NCBI RefSeq assembly: GCF_900104305.1
Contig: NZ_FNJC01000004.1
Span: forward strand, 62,001 to 126,000
Reading direction: 5' to 3'
DNA from: Filomicrobium insigne
GTDB lineage: Bacteria > Pseudomonadota > Alphaproteobacteria > Rhizobiales > Hyphomicrobiaceae
Length of the DNA: 64,000 nucleotides
Positions 58,904 through 64,000 of this stretch are shown here, piece after piece. The notes under the pieces were generated by a model. That model saw only the letters and a program-made list of their open reading frames with translations, was not told where the DNA came from and did no database searches. Position 1 is the stretch's first letter; every line of letters begins with the position of its first letter. Made by a program: the position numbers and the translations under genes.

Positions 58904-59344
58904 ATGAAGACAGAAGAAATCAGCCGAATTCTCAATGAGACTAACCTGTTTGCCGGAACGGCTCCGGCGACGCTCGCGCGTATTGGCGAGATTGCGATCC
59001 TAAAGGAATGTAAGGCGGGGGACGTCGTCTATGATTCCGGCGGACAGGCTCTTGATATGTTTGTTTTAGTTCGTGGGCTTGTGAGCTTTGCGATGGGCGC
59101 GAACGTGGGCCATGCCAACGTCGAAAGCGTCATGAAGCGGCACATGATTTTCGGGTGGGCTGCATTGATCCCAGAGCACCCCAAGCGGCTTGGGACTGCC
59201 AAGTGTCTCGAACCTTCGACGCTTCTGTCTATCAACGGTGACCAAGTGATGGAACTCTTGCGCGATGAAGATCCAAAATCCGGGTTCATGATCATGACCC
59301 GGTTGTGCTCGATGATAGCGAACAGTTTTATCGAGACGCGTTGA
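58904..59344 (+). CDS. cyclic nucleotide-binding domain protein (Crp-like, no HTH)
   Basis: The 146-residue product is a lone cNMP-binding beta barrel: LFAGTAPATLARIGEIAILK, CKAGDVVYDSGGQALDMFVL, VRGLVSFAM, then IFGWAALIPEHPKRLGTAKC and a helix ending FMIMTRLCSMIANSF. The Crp DNA-binding domain is missing, so it may act as a sensor partner or have lost its output. GGAGGAGATAAGCA precedes the ATG. Located next to K+ transport and stress genes. Confidence 0.82.
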   Translation: MKTEEISRILNETNLFAGTAPATLARIGEIAILKECKAGDVVYDSGGQALDMFVLVRGLVSFAMGANVGHANVESVMKRHMIFGWAALIPEHPKRLGTAKCLEPSTLLSINGDQVMELLRDEDPKSGFMIMTRLCSMIANSFIETR

Positions 59345-59456
59345 GATAGTCGCAAACGGGAGTGGCTCAGACAGTCTTCGTGCATCCAGAACTTGGTCAT
59401 CGACGTTCATTGCTCACTATGATCGTTGCCGGTTGCTGTGAAACTCGGAGATCCGC

Positions 59457-60026
59457 ATGTCTGAGCCATTTACACCGCTAGATTTTTTTCGGATGTTTTT
59501 GGGAGAGGGTGATCTCGGCAGCGCACTCTTCCTGATCGAAATCATTCTCAGGACCATGGTGATGTATGCCTATACGATCGTTTTGACACGGCTCGTCGGG
59601 CAAGGAAGTGTCGGACAGATCGGTCCTTTCGAATTCGTCTTGGTGATTGCCGTAGGGTCGGCGGCGGGTGACCCGATGTTTTATCCAAACGTTCCGCTTC
59701 TTCACGGGCTTTTGGTCATCTCTGTCGTGATCGTATTGCACCGCGCTACCCAGTGGATTTTGGCGCGTCATGCGTGCGCCGAAGCTTATCTTGAGGGGAC
59801 GCCCCTTCTCGTTGTTTCCGGCGGTCGCGTCGTCGAGGAAGCGCTGGGTTCAGGGAGCCTAACGAGGCGCGAGCTAACCTCCATGCTTCGCACGAAGGGC
59901 GTGCGAAACATTGGTGCCGTCGAATGCGCCTACTTTGAGCCGTCCGGCAAGCTTAGTGTCTTTCTGTACTCCGAAGGAGCAGGATACGAAGGCGAGTATA
60001 TTGTTCCTATTCCGAAGCAGGCGTAG
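59457..60026 (+). CDS. DUF421 (YetF-like) membrane protein
   Basis: The 189-residue product has three N-terminal membrane helices (IEIILRTMVMYAYTIVLTRL, GPFEFVLVIAVGSAAGDPMF, HGLLVISVVIVLHRATQWIL) and the cytoplasmic DUF421 domain (PLLVVSGGRVVEEALGSGSL, RRELTSMLRTKGVRNIGAVE, YFEPSGKLSVFLYSE). The function of the family is poorly defined; YetF-type proteins are linked to spore germination or membrane homeostasis in other bacteria. Confidence 0.88.
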   Translation: MSEPFTPLDFFRMFLGEGDLGSALFLIEIILRTMVMYAYTIVLTRLVGQGSVGQIGPFEFVLVIAVGSAAGDPMFYPNVPLLHGLLVISVVIVLHRATQWILARHACAEAYLEGTPLLVVSGGRVVEEALGSGSLTRRELTSMLRTKGVRNIGAVECAYFEPSGKLSVFLYSEGAGYEGEYIVPIPKQA

Positions 60027-60071
60027 TCGGTGGCCGTGTATGGTTGCTGGCAGGGCGTTTGGGTCCAGACC

Positions 60072-60985
60072 TCATAGGTTTTTCAAGGCGGTTGCGAGAT
60101 AGCTGCCTGATGTCGATTTCCGCATCATTAGCGGTTGCTCGGTCTTGATGTTCTGCCGGACTTCCTCTTCGGCTTCGTCGAAGTTAGAGGGGAGCAGGAT
60201 GGGGCGTTGTTTCTTCTCATTGGTTCGGGAATTGAGAGTGCGGCCGACGTGGCTTTTGAGGTTCTCGCGTGCTTGCTCATCGAGTTCGATACCGAGGTTC
60301 GCGCACAGACGTTCGAAGCAATCTAGATTGTTAAGTGTCGCTGTGTCGGCATCCACACATGTAAGGCCGTGAGATTGGCAGAGACGCCGATAATGAGCTT
60401 GCCGCGCTTCGGTCTCTAGGGCGTGCCAATAGCAAAGCTGGTAGTCGGAAAAGCTGTCGGGTTCGGGCAGCCTGTGAAAGACAGGGTCGCTTGGTGAAAG
60501 GTACCACTTGAGCGCGCGCTTGGTGCGGCCGGGAAATCGTTGAGCGCCAGCATGGATTTGGCGATGAGGCGCGTGTTGCGCGTTAGGATGATCAGCTTGG
60601 GCCTCGCCCCGAGGTCGAGCAACGGTTCCAGGAAGCCTTTTCCGAAAACGTGACTTGTGTCCACGTGGACGGGCTGCGGGTGGTCGCTAATCGCCGGTAT
60701 TTTGGCAAATAACCAGAAATCGCGCGCAAGTGCGGGGTTCCTTTGAACCCATCGCATCAGCAGGTGAAATGAGGGCTTTTCTTCGTGAGCGGCATGCACG
60801 TGGGGGACGCAGTCAAACAGTGACGTAAGTGACCGCGTTCCGGTGCGCCCGTTCGTGAGGCAAAAGATCAACGACTTGGCCTCAAACACCCCTTGCGCAA
60901 GTTCTTCAGCGCAATTGGTTTGCCCGAGCGCCTTCTGGCCTAGGAAGCGGCCGTGGTAGCCCATGGCTCGTAGGGTATTGCGCAT
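60072..60985 (-). pseudogene. sulfotransferase-like gene, frameshifted
   Basis: From ATG 60985 the frame encodes SLIFCLTNGRTGTRSLTSLF (PAPS-loop like), ARPKLIILTRNTRLIAKSML and LNDFP, then goes out of frame near 60530. The neighbouring frame continues GRTKRALKWYLSPSDPVFHR, LPEPDSFSDYQLCYWHALET and joins LNNLDCFERLCANLGIELDE to the stop at 60072. One base has apparently been lost in a C/G run (TTTCCCGGCC). The intact ancestor would be about 305 residues. Confidence 0.75.
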
Positions 60986-61110
60986 CTGACCAAGCTTATC
61001 ACGCGACTAAAGGTCAGAATGCGGCGGGCGTTTTGTGAGGAACGCTTTGCTCCTAGGTGGATTAGTCAATCCAAAGTGGCTGAGACGGGCGAGGCAAGGA
61101 GAGAGAAGCC

Positions 61111-61419
61111 ATGCCGCGAACCCACAAGAGCGGCAGTTCAGCTGGTTCGGCGAAGCGATGGTCTGCTGAGGTCACACACTCAAGCAATGCGCTCGATCTG
61201 GAAGAAGGCGTGTTTACCAAACGTGATCCGCACGAGATCGCGCTATCACTCATGCGTTCGGCTGAAAATAGCACGCGCCGCAAGGGCACTGCATATCAGT
61301 CGGCTATGTCGATGCTCACGTTTGAGATTAATCGCGCAGGGAAATCGCTGAGTGCTGAGCGTAGGCAGACCCTTGAAGCCGCTAAAGGCGAATTGCGCAA
61401 GGTTTTCGGCCGCGCTTGA
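61111..61419 (+). CDS. DUF3175 protein
   Basis: The 102-residue product matches DUF3175: KRWSAEVTHSSNALDLEEGV then FTKRDPHEIALSLMRSAENS, AYQSAMSMLTFEINRAGKSL and ERRQTLEAAKGELRKVF. Full length for the family. GAGAGAAG lies upstream. Function unknown; widespread in alphaproteobacteria. Confidence 0.88.
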   Translation: MPRTHKSGSSAGSAKRWSAEVTHSSNALDLEEGVFTKRDPHEIALSLMRSAENSTRRKGTAYQSAMSMLTFEINRAGKSLSAERRQTLEAAKGELRKVFGRA

Positions 61420-61439
61420 GTTGCCGTTTTATGAGAAAA

Positions 61440-61461
61440 GTGGCTCGCCTCGGCGAGCCAC
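61440..61461. terminator. bidirectional hairpin
   Basis: GTGGCTCGCC (61440-61449) pairs perfectly with GGCGAGCCAC (61452-61461). It sits between the convergent DUF3175 and adhesin genes. T-rich sequence is weak on the plus side (GCTTATTG) and better on the minus side (TTTTCTCATAAAA). Confidence 0.65.
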
Positions 61462-61503
61462 GCTTATTGTATCAGGGCGCTAATTGTTCGTTGATCCGTG
61501 CTG

Positions 61504-64000
61504 TTACTTCCATGTGACCTGCGCGCCGACGCGACCACCGACGACGTGGTCGCCGCGTCCGTTTTCAAAGCCGACACCGACGCCACCGAAGATAGCAACG
61601 CGATCATCAGGGGTGAACACACCGTACCCAACCACGCCCATTGCGCTTAAAGCCAACGCTTCTGCACCCTCATAGAAGCCCGCGCTCATCGCGACGCCAA
61701 TGTTTTCGCCGGACACGAGATCAGGATTTTCCATCGCAATTGCCATCGCGATACCGGCTTCCGTCTCATCGAGGCGTTTGAAGATGCTGCCACCATCGGT
61801 CGCGAGATTACCGGCCGCGTCAGACGTCACGACTTCGAGCGGGCCGGACTGCCGGTTTTTGCTCAGGTTCGAGGTGATGCCTGGCGTCGTGTAGGTTTGG
61901 CTCGACGTACCAAACATCATCTGGTTGTTATTCGTCGTGCTCGCACCCGTGCCGACAGCCGTAGAGTTGACGTGGCCGGCGTTGACCGTTGCTCCATTGC
62001 CAAACGCGTTGGAGTTATTCGCTTGGACATTGGCGTTTTGGCCGACGGCTGTGTCGCCCGGTCCGGCCGCGAACGCACCATTACCAATAGCAATCGAGGA
62101 GTTTCCTACGGCCTGAGCGTTGGTCCCCATGGCAATTGTATTGGAGGCGGCAATGTTGTTTCCGGAATTCGTGCCAAAGGCGATGTTGTTGTCACCCGTG
62201 ACGTTGTTGCCGGACAGAGCACCACTGGCCTGATTGTTTGCTCCGGAGACGAAATTGCCGGATGCAAAGCCGCTCGACTGATTGTTGAAGCCGCTCACTC
62301 CGTTGCCGACTGCAAGTCCACTGGCTTGATGATTGACGCCAACGACGCCGTTGCCTGAGAGCACGCCGCTTGCTTGGTGACCTACACCGGCAACGAGATT
62401 GCCGACAGCGAGGCCGTCGGCCTGATTGGCGATGCCAAGTACGCCATTACCTGAGAAAGCGCCGCTGGCTTGGTTGTCATTGCCGATGATCAGATTGCCT
62501 GTGTCGGTTCCACTGGCTTGGTTGCCATCTCCCACGACGACGTTTCCGGAGCCGTTGCCACTGGCCTGGTTATCGTTGCCAATGACCACGTTGCCTGATT
62601 CTGTTCCGTTTGCCTGGTTACCATCACCGATAACGACGTTACCCGAGGCTGTCCCGCTGGCTTGGTTGCCGTCACCGAAAACGGCGTTTCCAGAGAGAAT
62701 TCCTCGCGCTTGGTTGCCGATTCCGGCGATGAGGTTTCCAGATCCGAAACCGCTTGCTTGGTTGGCGTCTCCGAAGACCGCATTGCCGGACAGTGCGCCA
62801 CTAGCCTGGTTATCATCGCCGACGACAAGGTTGCCGGATCCGGTTCCGCTTGCTTGGTTGCCTTCGCCGAAGACAAGATTTCCGACGCCCTGGCCACTCG
62901 CCTGGTTATTGCTGCCGATCACGACGTTGCCCGACGCAAAGCCGCTGGATTGATTGTCGTCACCAAAGACGCCGTTGCCCGTCAGCGTACCGCTCGTCTG
63001 GTTGTTGTTGCCTTGGACAATGTTTCCAGCGGCAATACCGCTGGCCTGATTGCCAACACCCTCGACACCATTCCCGGCAAGAATTCCTGCGGCTTGGTTG
63101 CCTACGCCGGCAACAAAGTTGCCAGACGCTATGCCGGCAGCTTGGTTGCCAAGGCCTTCGACGACGTTCCCCGTTCCTGTGCCCGAAGCCAGATTGCTAT
63201 TGCCGGTTACGTCGTTGCCCGACAAGGTTCCGTTGGCTTGGTTGTTATTGCCCGTCACGCCGTTGCCCGAGGCGGTTCCGCTCGCCTGGTTATTTTCGCC
63301 CTCGACAAAATTCCCGACAATCAGGCCCGCCGCCTGATTGTTGTTTCCGGTCACAAAGTTTCCGGAAAGAGTGCCGAAGGCTATATTGTTGTCCCCACTA
63401 ATTACGTTGCCGGACAGCACGCCCATTGCGATGTTGTTGCTGCTTCCGACGAAATTTCCTGAGCCGAAGCCGATCGCGGTATTCCCATCGCCGGAAACGT
63501 CATTCCCGGAGAGCGTTCCAAGCGCGGAATTGAAGTTTCCTTCGACGAGGTTGCCGGAAGCATTGCCGAAAGCGTTGTTGCTCGAACCGCTGACGCCATT
63601 CCCCGACAGGTTGCCGACAACGTTGTTGTAGCTTGCGCCATCGCCGTAGCCGTTGCCCGACAAATCGCCGATGACGGTGTTGTTGTTGACGCCGTCCCCG
63701 CCAAGGTTGCCGGATCCGTTGCCGATGATTGTATTGTTGTCGAAGTCGGCTCCGTTTCCGCTCCCCGACGCGTTCCCGATAATGGTGTTGTTGGCGAAGT
63801 TGTTGCCGTTGGCAGAACCCGACAGATCACCAAATATCGTATTGTTGGTGACATTGCCGGCGTTGCCGCTTCCGGATCCAGTGCCAACGATAAAGTTATC
63901 GCTGACAACGACGGTCCCCCCGACACCGTTAAGGCTGCCGGAGCCGTCGCCAAAGATTACGTTGTTGTGGAGCGTGGCGTTGCCCGTCCCGTTTCCGCTC
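61504..64000 (-). CDS. trimeric autotransporter adhesin (YadA-like), partial (N-terminus outside window)
   Basis: At least 832 residues are visible, running leftward from the window edge to TAA/TAG at 61504. About 1.8 kb (62.1-63.95 kb) is a tandem array of 16-residue (48-bp) units of the form G-x-x-N-Q-A-S-G-x-x-S-G-N-x-V-x, followed by YadA head-type motifs (NTIAMGTNAQAVGNSSIAIG, DTAVGQNANVQ), a short stalk-like part (GPLEVVTSDAAGNLATDGGS) and a C-terminal 4-strand membrane anchor (VAIFGGVGVGFENGRGDHVV then GGRVGAQVTWK). The anchor trimerises in the outer membrane and exports the passenger. Likely a surface adhesin. Confidence 0.85.
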   Translation of the reverse strand, partial: SGNGTGNATLHNNVIFGDGSGSLNGVGGTVVVSDNFIVGTGSGSGNAGNVTNNTIFGDLSGSANGNNFANNTIIGNASGSGNGADFDNNTIIGNGSGNLGGDGVNNNTVIGDLSGNGYGDGASYNNVVGNLSGNGVSGSSNNAFGNASGNLVEGNFNSALGTLSGNDVSGDGNTAIGFGSGNFVGSSNNIAMGVLSGNVISGDNNIAFGTLSGNFVTGNNNQAAGLIVGNFVEGENNQASGTASGNGVTGNNNQANGTLSGNDVTGNSNLASGTGTGNVVEGLGNQAAGIASGNFVAGVGNQAAGILAGNGVEGVGNQASGIAAGNIVQGNNNQTSGTLTGNGVFGDDNQSSGFASGNVVIGSNNQASGQGVGNLVFGEGNQASGTGSGNLVVGDDNQASGALSGNAVFGDANQASGFGSGNLIAGIGNQARGILSGNAVFGDGNQASGTASGNVVIGDGNQANGTESGNVVIGNDNQASGNGSGNVVVGDGNQASGTDTGNLIIGNDNQASGAFSGNGVLGIANQADGLAVGNLVAGVGHQASGVLSGNGVVGVNHQASGLAVGNGVSGFNNQSSGFASGNFVSGANNQASGALSGNNVTGDNNIAFGTNSGNNIAASNTIAMGTNAQAVGNSSIAIGNGAFAAGPGDTAVGQNANVQANNSNAFGNGATVNAGHVNSTAVGTGASTTNNNQMMFGTSSQTYTTPGITSNLSKNRQSGPLEVVTSDAAGNLATDGGSIFKRLDETEAGIAMAIAMENPDLVSGENIGVAMSAGFYEGAEALALSAMGVVGYGVFTPDDRVAIFGGVGVGFENGRGDHVVGGRVGAQVTWK
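62110..63950 (-). repeat. 48-bp tandem coding repeats in the adhesin
   Basis: Roughly 35 imperfect units of 48 bases encode 16-residue repeats centred on NQASG...SGN. The unit start drifts in a few places, and units near the left end (from about 63660) are longer and carry NNTVIG/NNTIIG. Tandem coding repeats of this kind can change number by slippage or recombination. Confidence 0.8.

Noticed and set aside
62110-63950. Regular 48-bp repeats resembling a CRISPR array
   Set aside because: No conserved direct repeat with unique spacers; the period encodes a continuous 16-residue protein repeat in one open frame and no cas genes are present.

Overview
The window is a GC-rich alphaproteobacterial chromosome segment, probably of the Hyphomicrobiales. 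The evidence is the family mix: a GapR/DUF2312 protein, a Cys-less PAS-HWE histidine kinase, DUF3175, DUF1345, a DUF421 membrane protein and an MHS-family transporter. This is inference from gene families; no rRNA or tRNA gene is visible.

Positions 1 to about 39.48 kb are most of an HK97-like siphoviral prophage whose left end lies outside the window. From left to right it holds: a leftward early operon (1-1980) with a beta-barrel outer-membrane protein; an immunity region (2.0-3.6 kb) with an S24-type repressor, a Cro-like protein and two matching promoter-operators; a rightward early/replication operon (4.2-11.9 kb) with an initiator whose gene contains palindromic iterons, a stand-alone DnaA domain IV, a DUF2312 protein, an MT-A70 methyltransferase and a nuclease-like protein; accessory genes, mostly leftward (12.0-17.0 kb), including an AT-rich SIR2-domain gene and an SRAP protein; a second HTH regulator (17.4 kb); and the packaging, head, tail and adhesin genes (18.5-36.6 kb), interrupted by glycan- or SAM-related genes. 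A sulfotransferase, holin and endolysin follow (36.6-39.3 kb). The late operon carries a lambda-type G/GT slippery site, GGGAAAT.

From 39.4 to 41.8 kb, two near-identical 87-bp terminator-bearing repeats bracket a small cassette (PepSY-like secreted protein, PAS-HWE kinase, receiver-only response regulator). A second integrative element runs from about 42.0 to 50.84 kb: a P4-type integrase, an AlpA-like regulator, a glycine-rich adhesin, a second initiator with its own palindromic iterons, an XRE repressor, small virion-like genes with a scaffold-like protein, but no terminase, portal or capsid gene. It ends abruptly inside a 5'-truncated universal stress protein gene, so it is either a decayed prophage or a phage-satellite-like element.

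The rest (50.8-64.0 kb) is host chromosome: an MHS transporter, a DbpA-type DEAD-box helicase, a Kup potassium transporter broken by one in-frame stop, a DUF1345 pseudogene, a cyclic-nucleotide-binding protein, a DUF421 protein, a frameshifted sulfotransferase, a DUF3175 protein, and the C-terminal part of a very repetitive trimeric autotransporter running off the right edge. The number of broken genes suggests local gene decay.

The two features I find least explained by known phage biology are a family of about 90-bp repeats sitting exactly at prophage gene junctions, where they supply stop and start codons, and the fact that both elements carry the same architecture of palindromic iterons embedded in the initiator gene.
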